DNA from: Bacteroidales bacterium
Lineage (GTDB): Bacteria > Bacteroidota > Bacteroidia > Bacteroidales > P3
Assembly (NCBI GenBank): GCA_017962665.1
Contig: JAGCUU010000021.1
Span: forward strand, 1 to 40,026
DNA length: 40,026 nt
Direction of reading: 5' to 3'
Shown: positions 31,588 to 39,695 of the stretch, piece after piece
How the letters are laid out: every line of letters begins with the position of its first letter
Position numbering within the stretch: position 1 is the stretch's first letter
Position numbers and translations under genes: made by a program
Notes under the pieces: generated by a model
What the model saw: only the letters and a program-made list of their open reading frames with translations
What the model was told of the DNA's origin: nothing
The model's database searches: none

Positions 31588-33225
31588 TTGAAAAAGACAC
31601 TTCTATTAATATGGCGATGTGACAGGAGAAGGTTTTTGTTGAAACTTCTCTATACGGCTGTCGCCAGCCTGCTCCCGCTGGCCAATCTCTATGTGTTGAA
31701 GATGTTGGTTGACACCGTCATGCAATGTGTGGGAGATGGCTTTGGTGTACTTGGAGAATCGCTCATATTCTATATTCTGCTCTTTTGTGGCATAACACTT
31801 CTTGTTAGGCTTACAGGTGTGCTGAATACAGTGAACAGCGATGTGCTGACACAGAAACTGGTCGACTATATCAATGGTTTGATACAGGATCAGTCGATAG
31901 CGTTGGATATGTCGTATTACGACAACCCAGAATATCACGACACGTTCCACCGTGCCCAGCAGGAGGCGGCGTATCGACCTATACGCATCATGGAAAGCAT
32001 GATGGCTGTTTTCGGATCTGTGCTTTCGCTTGCTGGTATCGTTGTGATGCTGCTGTCGGTGTCGTGGGAGATAATAGTCGTAATGATTGTTGCCATACTG
32101 CCGACTTTCGTGGTGAGGCTCTACAAGTCGCGCCGTATCTATCGTTTCAGGCGCGAGACAACGCAGCTGCAGCGTCGAAGCAACTATTTTGGCAGTCTTC
32201 TTACTAACCGCGTATATGCCAAAGAGGTGCGGGCTTATGGGCTTGCCGGCTTTTTTAGGAAATCTTATATGAATATTCGCCGTACAATGGTGAATAAGCT
32301 GATGAAAATCTCCCGTCGTATGGCTTTCCTCGACGCTACGACAGCGATTGTCGAGGCTTGTGCATTGGCTGCCGTGATGTTTCTGCTGATACGTCCTGTT
32401 GCAGAAGGAATACTAACTATAGGAACTTTCGTGATGCTGTTTGAGGCTTTCCGTCGCGGACAGGGATATCTTGGAAGCCTTGTTGGGGGTGTGAGTGGAG
32501 TATATGAACACAAATTATTTATATACAATCTGTTTGAGTTCTTGGAACTTAAGCCCCTGATAAAATCTCCTGAAGAGCCTGTTGTTTTCCCTGAGATAAT
32601 CGAAGAGGTCTCGTTCAACGATATCACTTTCAGTTATCCGGACATGAAGCAACCGGTCTTGTCGCACTATTCTCTAAAGGCTGCAAGAGGTGAGATTACT
32701 TATATAGAGGGGGAGAACGGCTTTGGGAAAACAACGTTGCTCAAACTGTTGCTTCGCCTCTATGATCCGCAGCAGGGATCGGTGTGTATCAACGGAATAG
32801 ACATCAGGCGGTTTGATGTGGCGGAGTTGCGTCACGGAATAAGTGCCATATTCCAGGATTATGTCAATTATTGTTTTACCGTCCGTGACACTGTGGCTTT
32901 GGGCGATATAGGAAGAGATGTCGATGAGAGCCGTATTGCCGAGGCCATAAGAATGGCAGATGCCGAACGGGTTGTCCAGCGTCTTGGCAAAGGTCTTGAC
33001 ACAATGCTGGGACGCCAGTTTGAGGGTGGGGAAGATCTAAGTATGGGGCAATGGCAGCGTATCGCCTTGGCTCGCCAACTCTACTCAAATGCGCAGGTGC
33101 TGCTGTTCGACGAGCCTATGGCATGGATGGATGCTGAGGCGTGTAAACAGTTCATGCATACTCTTGAAGAGTTGAGACAAAATCATGTGGTAATCTTGGT
33201 ACGTCACATTGAACATGCTGTATGA
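31588..33225 (+). CDS. ABC transporter, fused permease and ATPase
   Basis: 545 residues with a TTG start (31588-31590), 2 nt after the nfeD stop, the only start giving MKKTLLLIWRCDRRRF. Six transmembrane segments fill the first ~310 residues. The ATPase half has Walker A GENGFGKTTLLK, Q-loop FQDYVNY, signature LSMGQWQRIALARQ (Met instead of the usual Gly), Walker B VLLFDEPMAWMD and an H-loop His in LVRHIEH. This is the lipid/peptide/drug exporter architecture; a homodimer is expected. The substrate is unknown. Coupling to nfeD suggests joint expression. Confidence 0.92.
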   Translation: MKKTLLLIWRCDRRRFLLKLLYTAVASLLPLANLYVLKMLVDTVMQCVGDGFGVLGESLIFYILLFCGITLLVRLTGVLNTVNSDVLTQKLVDYINGLIQDQSIALDMSYYDNPEYHDTFHRAQQEAAYRPIRIMESMMAVFGSVLSLAGIVVMLLSVSWEIIVVMIVAILPTFVVRLYKSRRIYRFRRETTQLQRRSNYFGSLLTNRVYAKEVRAYGLAGFFRKSYMNIRRTMVNKLMKISRRMAFLDATTAIVEACALAAVMFLLIRPVAEGILTIGTFVMLFEAFRRGQGYLGSLVGGVSGVYEHKLFIYNLFEFLELKPLIKSPEEPVVFPEIIEEVSFNDITFSYPDMKQPVLSHYSLKAARGEITYIEGENGFGKTTLLKLLLRLYDPQQGSVCINGIDIRRFDVAELRHGISAIFQDYVNYCFTVRDTVALGDIGRDVDESRIAEAIRMADAERVVQRLGKGLDTMLGRQFEGGEDLSMGQWQRIALARQLYSNAQVLLFDEPMAWMDAEACKQFMHTLEELRQNHVVILVRHIEHAV

Positions 33226-33295
33226 TAAGGATATAGACCTTGTCGGTAGGTGAAGAGCTTTTTTTTGTACAGCTGATTTGCAGTTTCTGAAAGAT

Positions 33296-33333
33296 ACTCC
33301 TTTGGCTATATTATTGTCTAAGGAGTTTTTTTT
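33296..33333 (+). terminator. terminator after the ABC transporter
   Basis: ACTCCTT (33296-33302) pairs with AAGGAGT (33320-33326), followed by an eight-T run. The stem is short and the loop is 17 nt, so strength is moderate. Confidence 0.65.
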
Positions 33334-33353
33334 GTTTTCTTCCATAAAAGAGT

Positions 33354-33384
33354 TTTGCTAATTCTAAATATTGTCGTACCTTTG
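33354..33384 (+). promoter_or_regulatory. promoter for the lipoprotein gene at 33539
   Basis: TTTG (33354-33357), 19-bp spacer and TACCTTTG (33377-33384) are a perfect Bacteroidetes promoter. The start near 33390 leaves a ~150-nt leader, in which no recognised riboswitch was seen. Confidence 0.82.
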
Positions 33385-33538
33385 CAATTGTTAATCTATG
33401 AATGCAGAATAGGGTAGTGGTTGTTGTTGATTGATTCTGACGTGTTTAGAAGGGGAGGTGGAGACGAGCAATTGATGTATGGCATTTTTTTCGAAATCTT
33501 GTAATTAAAAGAGTATTAACCCTAAAACAATTCATACA

Positions 33539-34321
33539 ATGAAAAAAGTATTATCCATCATGATGGTCGCGATGTTCGCGATGGCAATGGTGTCGTGTGA
33601 GAAAGACGACCCAGAGGATAACCCTGGCGGTAACTCCAGCAGTGGAGAGGGTAGTGTAAGTATTACCATCGACGAGACGAGGGTAGACCAAGGTCTCGGT
33701 GTCGTTACATGGCACATTGACCTCAACAACATGAATCTGCGTACCTTCACTGAAGGTGGAAAGACCTACAGTTTCGGCATTTGCTATGTCGAGGATGGAA
33801 CACCGCAATACTCAGATCAGGCGGATCCGGACAGCTGGACTGGATTAGAGAGTGTGAACAATGACAGCACTCGGCTCAACTTTACCTCCTACTGCTGGGT
33901 CTACCCACGCAAGGTAGCTCGGCTCTTCGTCTACCTCAGCGACGGCCAGTTCCACTACAGCGAACCTTTTGTCCTTGACCTGCCGGCAAATCCCGACCAG
34001 GGTGACCTCGGAATCGGCACCGCAGATCTTGTCGAAAGCACTGAAAGTTCGATTACCGTGACGGCACATATTACCGGCTCTGTCGACAACTATCTATGGC
34101 AATATCCGAACTATTCGTGCGGCTTTATCTGGTCGACCAGCGGCACGCCAACGATGAACAGTAATGTGATTGACAAGGGACACAGCGAGTATTTTGAAGC
34201 CACCATCAGCGGCCTCGGTGCAGGAACGGAATGCAGTGTAGCCGCTTGGCTGAAACTTACTCCTGACAGCCAGCCTATTATCAGCGATGTACGTACCTAT
34301 TCACCTGGACAGAACAAATAG
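33539..34321 (+). CDS. predicted surface lipoprotein
   Basis: 260 residues. The signal MKKVLSIMMVAMFAMAMVSC ends in the acylated Cys20, followed by EKDDPEDNPGG, an acidic stretch of the kind that directs Bacteroidetes lipoproteins to the cell surface. The body appears to be two beta-sandwich-like halves, each with repeated aromatic and Thr/Ser strands and FGICYVEDGTP / CGFIWSTSGTP motifs that look homologous to each other (~80 and ~200), as in Fn3-like tandem domains. I cannot name the family. It has its own perfect promoter and a bidirectional hairpin after it. Confidence 0.85.
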   Translation: MKKVLSIMMVAMFAMAMVSCEKDDPEDNPGGNSSSGEGSVSITIDETRVDQGLGVVTWHIDLNNMNLRTFTEGGKTYSFGICYVEDGTPQYSDQADPDSWTGLESVNNDSTRLNFTSYCWVYPRKVARLFVYLSDGQFHYSEPFVLDLPANPDQGDLGIGTADLVESTESSITVTAHITGSVDNYLWQYPNYSCGFIWSTSGTPTMNSNVIDKGHSEYFEATISGLGAGTECSVAAWLKLTPDSQPIISDVRTYSPGQNK

Positions 34322-34323
34322 CC

Positions 34324-35025
34324 TCAGAAAACAGGTATAAAAAAGTCTGGCATAAAAATAGAAAGGTTACCTTTTGGGAAAGAAAGGTAACCTTTTTTCT
34401 CCAGTTCGCTGCCGGGTTCCAGTTTGGTGGCCATAAAATAGAGTTGTTTTACCTTACGACGCACCAGCTCCACACCCGTCAGCGGCGAATATTGGTCGGC
34501 GCCGGATGTGAGGAGGTTGGCTATCGTCGAAGCGATGCCGGTAAGCATGATGGTTACGCTGCCGTCGGGGGCGTTGGCCAGCAGGCAGCGGTAGAGGACG
34601 TAACCGTCGGGGAGCGACGAATAGTCGCTGTAGGTGCGGACGAACAGCGGGTTGCCGTTCGTGTCGGTGGCCTGAGCAATGGGAGTATAGTTGATATAAC
34701 TAAAGCGTTCGTAGGCGCCGTTGCGTTCCAGTCCGATAGGAAGTGTCGGAAAACCATAGTAGTTATTCATCAGGTCGGCGACGGCGGCATTGGTGTCGCC
34801 CATACGGTCAACCACCACGCCCAGCAGACCGCATCGTCCTTGCGAGGCATAGCGATATAGCATTTGCATTGCGAAAAGGTCGTCGGTCGAGCTGCCGATG
34901 TCGGTGTCTAGGATAATTTGCGGCACTGACGGCGGTTGCGGTTCCGGCTTAAGATTCTCTCTCACACACGAAAACAGCAACAAGGCCACAAACGCAATGA
35001 ATATAAGACTCTTCGTCTGTTTCAT
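34324..35025 (-). pseudogene. nucleoside hydrolase-like lipoprotein, 3' truncated
   Basis: The frame gives 233 residues from ATG 35023-35025. A lipoprotein signal (KSLIFIAFVALLLFSC) is followed by ILDTDIGSSTDDLFAMQM, the calcium/ribose-binding Asp cluster of the nucleoside hydrolase family, and by ANLLTSGADQYSPLTG, then VELVRRKVKQLYFM. At this point family members continue for a further ~100 residues or more, including the late His/Asp catalytic part. Here the frame instead reads through a terminator hairpin (34362-34395), giving KKGYLSFPKGNLS, and stops. It is therefore likely a gene fragment. It is 17 nt after the AbiEii toxin gene on the same strand. Confidence 0.7.
34362..34399. terminator. 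bidirectional terminator hairpin
   Basis: AAAGGTTACC (34362-34371) pairs with GGTAACCTTT (34386-34395), followed by TTTT on the plus strand. It would end the lipoprotein transcript and lies inside the 3' end of the truncated nucleoside hydrolase frame on the opposite strand. Confidence 0.85.
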
Positions 35026-35042
35026 GATTAAAATGTTATTGT

Positions 35043-35843
35043 TCATTTATGGTTGAGTTGTAACTTGTCGTCGATAAAAGCCGGGAAAAGCAGAATCTGT
35101 TTGCAGCGAGACGGATTGAACAACAGGTGCTCAAAATCGCGCTGCTTCTGCTTCAAGTCGGTTGTTGACAGCTTGTCGAGTAATGCCGATTTCAATTCGT
35201 CAGGCGAGGCTATTCCATTACGTTCACCCAGAAACTTGTAGTCAGGTTCAACTTGTTGCCAGAGAAATATGGTGTCGTAGAAGTCTCTTCCCTTGGCGCG
35301 TGCAAGCAATGCGGATAGCTTCATCGACAGCAGAACCTCTTTGGAGGGGACTGTTATAGGAAACATGAAACCACAGCGATTGACGATGACCGTCTGTGGT
35401 GTATACATAACGTTTTGATCTTGTGCTTCAATTTTCATCAGGAAGCGTTCCTCGCGATGGCCCGTCAGGTTCATATCAAACAGCAGACCAGGGAAATAGA
35501 TATTGCGACGGAATGCTGACAGCTTAGGGTTGTCTTTGTCGCGAAGTTCTACTTGCAACCCGTTCCCCCTGAGATAGTCTACCAACTTGTCTGTCATCTT
35601 GATAAACTCTGCTTCCGAAAGATTCTTGCAGTCGAAGTCCAAGTCTTCGGAAAATCGGTCGACACCATGGATAATGCGCAGATTTGTTCCTCCGATGAAA
35701 ACAATCTTCGAAGCGTAAGGTGTCTGAGAAAGAAACTCCAACGCCAGCAACTCGATATATTCCTTCAGAATATACTTGTGAAATGCAGCATGTTCCGCAA
35801 TTGTTTGTGGATAGTATGGCAATAGAGATTTTATGTCAATCAT
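35043..35843 (-). CDS. abiEii: AbiEii-type nucleotidyltransferase toxin
   Basis: 266 residues. The nucleotidyltransferase core is IVFIGGTNLRIIHGVDRFSE followed by DLDFD, the GG-x-N/S and D-x-D signature of the AbiEii/AbiGii toxin family (DUF1814, type IV toxin-antitoxin). A later LSMKLSALLARAKGRDFYDT segment carries the conserved K-x-x-A-x-x-x-R-x-K-D helix. Relatives block growth by adding nucleotides to tRNA acceptor ends and act in phage abortive infection. It overlaps the AbiEi antitoxin gene by 8 nt, the usual arrangement. Confidence 0.9.
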   Translation of the reverse strand: MIDIKSLLPYYPQTIAEHAAFHKYILKEYIELLALEFLSQTPYASKIVFIGGTNLRIIHGVDRFSEDLDFDCKNLSEAEFIKMTDKLVDYLRGNGLQVELRDKDNPKLSAFRRNIYFPGLLFDMNLTGHREERFLMKIEAQDQNVMYTPQTVIVNRCGFMFPITVPSKEVLLSMKLSALLARAKGRDFYDTIFLWQQVEPDYKFLGERNGIASPDELKSALLDKLSTTDLKQKQRDFEHLLFNPSRCKQILLFPAFIDDKLQLNHK

Positions 35844-36456
35844 GGCAATAGGTTTTTAATAATAGTTCAACCCTGTTTTGAATACTCTTCTTCCCACATT
35901 GGGCAGCAAAAGCCAAGAGGCGCTCCTTGTCTAACTCGTTATGCATCCACCACTCGTCAAAACGCAGGTCCAGCATAGCCTCCTCGGTATTGTACTCTGG
36001 ATACAAATACAGCAGATCCATGATGGCCTTTTCCGGCAATGCCAACTGATAGAATCCACCGTAAGTTACTGGCACCTGCTTGTATCCGAAATATAAATCC
36101 GGCTTAATTGATTGATAACTGAATTCTCCCAGGGCATTGCTGTAGGAGGTTGTGCGGCTAGTGGTAACAGAGGTAATCCTTGATACGGCCTCGGGAATAA
36201 TTCCGTAGATTGATAAAGCCGAGTGAAGGCTGATGTATGATGGTTGATAAATCTTGTAGGCTATATATCTGGGTGCTTCTGGTTCGGACAAAATATCGCT
36301 AAAAGCATACCAATCTTGCCGGATTTTGAGCAAATAACCCTGCTTCACCCATCGGCTAAGATTGGTGCGGTCGAAGTCATTTTGCCATGCGCGAAGCTGA
36401 TATATATTGAAACATCCCACCTTGCGCCATTGTTCTCTAAACTGTATATACGTCAT
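35836..36456 (-). CDS. abiEi: AbiEi-type antitoxin and transcriptional repressor
   Basis: 206 residues. A winged-HTH N-terminus (FNIYQLRAWQNDFDRTNLSR, then WVKQGYLLKIRQDWYAF) is followed by the COG5340-type core (ISLHSALSIYGIIPE, SVTTSRTT, LALPEKAIMDLLYLYP). AbiEi proteins neutralise the AbiEii toxin and repress their own operon by binding inverted repeats. A fitting 15-bp inverted repeat lies right upstream around the -7 element (36465-36502). The stop codon overlaps the start of the toxin gene. Confidence 0.88.
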   Translation of the reverse strand: MTYIQFREQWRKVGCFNIYQLRAWQNDFDRTNLSRWVKQGYLLKIRQDWYAFSDILSEPEAPRYIAYKIYQPSYISLHSALSIYGIIPEAVSRITSVTTSRTTSYSNALGEFSYQSIKPDLYFGYKQVPVTYGGFYQLALPEKAIMDLLYLYPEYNTEEAMLDLRFDEWWMHNELDKERLLAFAAQCGKKSIQNRVELLLKTYCHD

Positions 36457-36464
36457 TTTATTTC

Positions 36465-36502
36465 ATTCAAGAAACGTTGCAAAAATACAACTTTTCTTGA
36501 AT
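36465..36502 (-). promoter_or_regulatory. abiE promoter with operator arms around the -7 box
   Basis: Arms ATTCAAGAAACGTTG (36465-36479) and CAACTTTTCTTGAAT (36488-36502) are inverted repeats with 14 of 15 matches. The 8-bp centre, 36480-36487, is exactly the minus-strand -7 element TATTTTTG. A repressor dimer on these arms would cover the promoter. Transcription would start ~18 nt before the abiEi ATG. Confidence 0.75.
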
Positions 36503-36515
36503 ATAATAAAATATT

Positions 36516-36547
36516 TTTCAGAATTCAGAAATAAATATGTATCTTTG
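36516..36547 (+). promoter_or_regulatory. plus-strand promoter for the structured RNA region
   Basis: TATCTTTG (36540-36547) fits the -7 consensus and TTTC (36516-36519) lies 20 bp upstream, one base off TTTG. It is back-to-back with the abiE promoter and points to the rod-like RNA and, further on, to the 36899 operon. Confidence 0.6.
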
Positions 36548-36620
36548 CAGCGTGAAATTGAAAGAATTGTTATGATATAAAACGTAGAAATAGTAAAAGA
36601 AAATAATTGAGCTTGAAGTG

Positions 36621-36755
36621 CTTGTTCTCCTAAACTGAAGACTGGTAATCTAACGGAGCGGGAATAAGAATACGGAAGGTTCACGCCTTGGCGTGGAATA
36701 TTCGTACCTTATTTGTTCCAAGGGTATTTACCAGTCACCCAGTTTAGAAATAAGG
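36621..36755 (+). ncRNA. rod-shaped structured RNA (6S-like candidate or leader element)
   Basis: Nested complementary arms form one long hairpin: CTTGTT/AATAAG (36621-36626 with 36750-36755), CTAAACTG/CAGTTTAG (36630-36637 with 36740-36747), CTGGTAA/TTACCAG (36642-36648 with 36728-36734), AATAAG/CTTATT (36663-36668 with 36708-36713), GAATA/TATTC (36668-36672 with 36699-36703) and CACGC/GCGTG at the tip (36682-36695). An unpaired 12/8-nt bubble lies in the middle. The region has no credible frame and has its own promoter. A long rod with a central bubble is reminiscent of 6S RNA; the identity is not established. Confidence 0.55.
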
Positions 36756-36769
36756 ATTGTTTTTACAGA

Positions 36770-36847
36770 CGAAGGTTTCGCGCCTTTTTCATATCCTTAC
36801 CCCAACATCGGCTTCCGGCTCTACGGCCGGAAGCCGAAATTTGTTTA
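36770..36847 (+). terminator. two hairpins downstream of the structured RNA
   Basis: A weak hairpin GAAGG...CCTTTTTC (36771-36790) with a T-run could end the RNA. A second, perfect 12-bp GC-rich hairpin, TCGGCTTCCGGC/GCCGGAAGCCGA (36808-36819 with 36826-36837), follows, with only AAATTTGTTT after it. Either may stop or slow transcription towards the gene at 36899. Confidence 0.5.
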
Positions 36848-36898
36848 ATCATTATAAAACTGAAGAGCCCAACAGGATAAAAAGGGGCACAAAGAATT

Positions 36899-37111
36899 AT
36901 GAGTACAGCAGCTAAAGTATTAGTAACAATCGGAGCTATCTTTGCCTACATTCTTATTGCTACGCCAATCACAGCTGCAATGAAAGAGTCGGGATCGTCA
37001 CCCGGTTTCATTGGTTTGATACTGCTTGTTGCATTAATTGGCGCAATTAGAGCAATATGGAAAAAACCTAAAAACAATAAAGACAATAATTCTTCAATGC
37101 TCCAAAAATAA
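36899..37111 (+). CDS. small two-helix membrane protein
   Basis: 70 residues with two hydrophobic helices (~6-28, VLVTIGAIFAYILIATPIT; ~36-52, FIGLILLVALIGAIRAI) and a polar Lys/Asn tail. No family recognised. It is 3 nt before the DnaJ-domain gene, which itself has a C-terminal membrane helix, so the two may sit together in the inner membrane. The upstream region holds the structured RNA and no separate promoter was found. Confidence 0.72.
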   Translation: MSTAAKVLVTIGAIFAYILIATPITAAMKESGSSPGFIGLILLVALIGAIRAIWKKPKNNKDNNSSMLQK

Positions 37112-37114
37112 TTT

Positions 37115-37630
37115 ATGTTTAAGGATTACTATAAGATTCTTGGAATCACCTGCTTTGCCAGTCCTGCAGAAATAAAGAGAGCATATAGGGAGATGTCAAT
37201 GAAATGGCATCCTGACCGCAATCCTAACGTGGATGTTACCTCGATGATGCAGGATATTAATGAGGCTTATGCTATTCTGAAAAACGAGGAAAAGAAAGCC
37301 AGATACAACCAAGAGTACGCTAAATTTAATAGAGAATTTTTTGGGAATGACAATATTAGAGGAAATACACAAGAAGAAAAACAGAGAAAAGAGACCCAAA
37401 AAGATTGGGACTATGACTACGAAGTAAAAGATGACCACCTCAAAGAAGACATAAATAATGCACGTGAGTATGCAAAAGCATTAGTCGAAGAGTTTTTGAA
37501 ATCATTCAGAGAATCCTCGGTTGCAGCCGTTAAAGGTGCAGCTACAAATGCAGCCACCTATGCATTTGGATGGGTCGTGGCTGGTATTATTCTCTCATTA
37601 TTAGGAATACTTATTAAATCTTGTAATTGA
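37115..37630 (+). CDS. membrane-anchored DnaJ-domain protein
   Basis: 171 residues. Residues 1-~68 are a J-domain: DYYKILGITCFASPAEIKRA, then YREMSMKWHPDRNPN with the HPD tripeptide at ~33-35, then INEAYAILKNEEKKARYN. A charged region (~70-125) leads to a helical segment and a C-terminal transmembrane helix (~148-167, FGWVVAGIILSLLGILI) ending in KSCN. The intact HPD means it can stimulate a DnaK ATPase. It lacks the Gly/Phe and zinc regions of DnaJ, so it is a specialised co-chaperone. It overlaps neither neighbour but is spaced by only 3 and 1 nt. Confidence 0.88.
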   Translation: MFKDYYKILGITCFASPAEIKRAYREMSMKWHPDRNPNVDVTSMMQDINEAYAILKNEEKKARYNQEYAKFNREFFGNDNIRGNTQEEKQRKETQKDWDYDYEVKDDHLKEDINNAREYAKALVEEFLKSFRESSVAAVKGAATNAATYAFGWVVAGIILSLLGILIKSCN

Positions 37631-37631
37631 T

Positions 37632-38129
37632 ATGAAAAAAACACATATTGTATGTATGGCACTCGTATTATCACTTTGTAGTTGCCATAATGGAAGTAAA
37701 AAAGAAATTGATAATTTAAAGGATTGTTGTATGTCAGATTCTGCAATGTGTTTCAAAGTACCCTCCTATATGTACAAGCAGAAAGAGGATACGAAATCCG
37801 TTCTTTATAATGGGAATAAAAAATTAGTCCAAATTATGAAAACGGAATTACCTGACAAATGGAATATGCATTCTTTCGCCCAACATATGATTGGCGATAG
37901 ACGAGCGGATATGACGCTAGTTTCACAGAATGATTCTCTATTAGTGTATGAGATTCAAAAAGGAATAACGCATCTATCTGCTTTTGCTTTTTCACTCCAT
38001 GAAAGAAATGGATACTCTGTATTGTTAACCACATATGGTTTAAATAAAGAGTTGCATATAGCAATAGGAGAGTCAATACGATGCAAAGGCAAAGAACCCG
38101 TTACGGCGGATTTGCAATCATGCAACTAA
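37632..38129 (+). CDS. predicted lipoprotein of unknown function
   Basis: 165 residues with the signal KKTHIVCMALVLSLCSC (lipobox LCSC, Cys18), then HNGSKKEIDN. The rest is a ~140-residue soluble domain with mixed strands and helices, with no recognised family; its phrases MCFKVPSYMYKQKE and GYSVLLTTYGLNKELHIAIG recall the PsbP/DUF-type small alpha/beta folds, but that is a weak impression. It is the last gene of the three-gene operon and starts 1 nt after the DnaJ-domain stop codon. Confidence 0.78.
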   Translation: MKKTHIVCMALVLSLCSCHNGSKKEIDNLKDCCMSDSAMCFKVPSYMYKQKEDTKSVLYNGNKKLVQIMKTELPDKWNMHSFAQHMIGDRRADMTLVSQNDSLLVYEIQKGITHLSAFAFSLHERNGYSVLLTTYGLNKELHIAIGESIRCKGKEPVTADLQSCN

Positions 38130-38150
38130 ATATTCTTGCGACCAGAGAGG

Positions 38151-38254
38151 TGTGTGGAATAATAACTCACACAGAACCCACCAAGAAGGCATAAAGTGCT
38201 ATGCCCCGCGAGCTAGATGAGCGAAGGGAGCGTCAATTCTGGCGCTCCCTTTTC
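38151..38254 (+). terminator. three consecutive hairpins ending in a terminator
   Basis: Hairpins TGTGTG/CACACA (38151-38156 with 38168-38173), GGCATA/TATGCC (38188-38193 with 38200-38205) and AAGGGAGCG/CGCTCCCTT (38224-38232 with 38243-38251) lie in series. The last is followed by TTTTC and is a credible rho-independent terminator. The first two could be a structured 3' end. The rest of 38255-38430 holds no gene that I can support. Confidence 0.65.
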
Positions 38255-38430
38255 TGTTGGATGTGTAAAGAATCTCTTTACTTCACCTCTTCTTATATAA
38301 TCGGTAATGGTTATCAGGATTTCCCAATTTTGTGGTACAATTATGGAACAAAAACAAGGTTTTTACTCCATATTTTGACAGGCAATACCTTCAAAGAACT
38401 TTCTCCGACATCGCGACAAGAAAGCACAAT

Positions 38431-39372
38431 TCATCGTAGCCTTTCCAACATACGTGAGATGTATCCGATATACTCCGTTTGGAGAGTTTGGGGGAGGAAC
38501 GACTGGTGAATAAACGACTCCCAAGATGGAAAGATCCGGATGAATTTCTTTATCATACGTTCTGTTACCACGGCATCGATATCCGAACGGAGCATGGCTG
38601 CTACAAAGTCGGCTTTCTTTATGTTGCTCTTTTTCCCATTGAGCGTAAGTGCAAGTTCTTCGGTGTCGGTCGGCATCGCCAACCGCACTGACAGAAGGTC
38701 GTATGCAGGTGCCAACTGCCATCGCCCGCCATTGGGTTTATACAACGAAAAGTTCTTCAGGTGCATGTCCGAGTTGCCTGTCAGCCAACAGAACATCACC
38801 ACCTCCCAATAGTTCACAAGGTCTAGCTTACCAACATCGGAATAACGTTTGAGTGTCTTTGCCACCTGCTCGTAGGAAGAGTGATATTTGTCTTCAGTCA
38901 GACGTTCCGACAATTGACATGTATCCTCCATGGCCACTTTCATTCCCGTGGCTTCTCGGTCGATACGTCGTGTAAGATAGCACAACTCGCCGTCGGCCAT
39001 CCGCGATAGCGTGTGAGGCACCACCTTGATGCCTGCAATCTCGGCCAGATGCATCGTCAAGTCTTCGTTTTCGGGCAGACAGGTATAGGCCTTCGCCTGT
39101 GGTTTGAGGATATAGCTTCCCTCCATCCCCACCAGAGTCAACCGGTCCGGTTCGTTGCGTTCCCCTTTGGCCAAATGTAACGATAGCTTGGGTTGCACAC
39201 CTGTGACGGTGGTCTGACTCTGCACCAAGTTGCGCGCCAAATCATTGATATTGTCGCGCGAATAGGGCATTTGCGGCACTCCTTTGGTGCCGAACGCTTT
39301 TTTGACACATCCAGCATGATAGTCGTGCTCTCCTGCCGCCAGTTCATTATAACAATACAGACAACGTTCCAT
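38431..39372 (-). CDS. hipT: HipT-type kinase toxin (HipA core)
   Basis: 313 residues. An N-terminal CLYCYNEL...HAGC segment (Cys4, Cys7, Cys22) may hold a metal. The HipA kinase core follows with TVTGVQPKLSL (55-65), a GNSDMHLKNFSLY catalytic loop and LAPAYDLLSVRL. Compared with one-piece HipA, the N-subdomain-1 is missing and is encoded by the next gene upstream, which is the known HipBST split. Related HipT toxins phosphorylate tryptophanyl-tRNA synthetase and stop translation. The regulatory Ser-x-Ser before GVQPK is Thr-x-Thr here. The gene starts 2 nt after hipS. Confidence 0.9.
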   Translation of the reverse strand: MERCLYCYNELAAGEHDYHAGCVKKAFGTKGVPQMPYSRDNINDLARNLVQSQTTVTGVQPKLSLHLAKGERNEPDRLTLVGMEGSYILKPQAKAYTCLPENEDLTMHLAEIAGIKVVPHTLSRMADGELCYLTRRIDREATGMKVAMEDTCQLSERLTEDKYHSSYEQVAKTLKRYSDVGKLDLVNYWEVVMFCWLTGNSDMHLKNFSLYKPNGGRWQLAPAYDLLSVRLAMPTDTEELALTLNGKKSNIKKADFVAAMLRSDIDAVVTERMIKKFIRIFPSWESFIHQSFLPQTLQTEYIGYISRMLERLR

Positions 39373-39374
39373 AA

Positions 39375-39695
39375 CTATTCTTCAAAGGGTTCAACACTCA
39401 CTGCCCCGATACAGTCGCGACAGCATGTCATCAACAGCCCCATGCGATCCCTGGGGTCGAGCTTCCAGTTTTGCACCGAGATGTCAAGAAGCCACCCTTC
39501 CGGAATCAGACCGTCAAAAAAAGGAAACAGGACATTCGACTCAAACTCTTTTTGCGAGAGGGGCATAGTAAGGCTGACAGGAATGGCACCGGGTTGCCGT
39601 AAATAGTCATTATCGTACACGAAACGGTAGCCTGTATCTTCTTCGCTCAGAACGCCAGCCAGCCGCGACTGATGATATATCTTGGCACGTCTCAT
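39375..39695 (-). CDS. hipS: HipS (HipA N-subdomain-1 protein)
   Basis: 106 residues matching the couple_hipA N-terminal domain: ARLAGVLSEEDTGYRFVYD-type start (residues ~10-30), AIPVSLTMPLSQKEFESNV and FPFFDGLIPEGWLLD. In HipBST systems this separate protein is the antitoxin-like partner that inhibits HipT. It overlaps hipB by 4 nt (ATGA-type) and lies 2 nt before hipT, so all three are co-translated. Confidence 0.9.
   Translation of the reverse strand: MRRAKIYHQSRLAGVLSEEDTGYRFVYDNDYLRQPGAIPVSLTMPLSQKEFESNVLFPFFDGLIPEGWLLDISVQNWKLDPRDRMGLLMTCCRDCIGAVSVEPFEE

Noticed and set aside
38201-38509. 102-codon plus-strand frame after the lipoprotein operon
   Set aside because: It begins inside the terminator hairpin region and overlaps the hipT end; no motif or start context.
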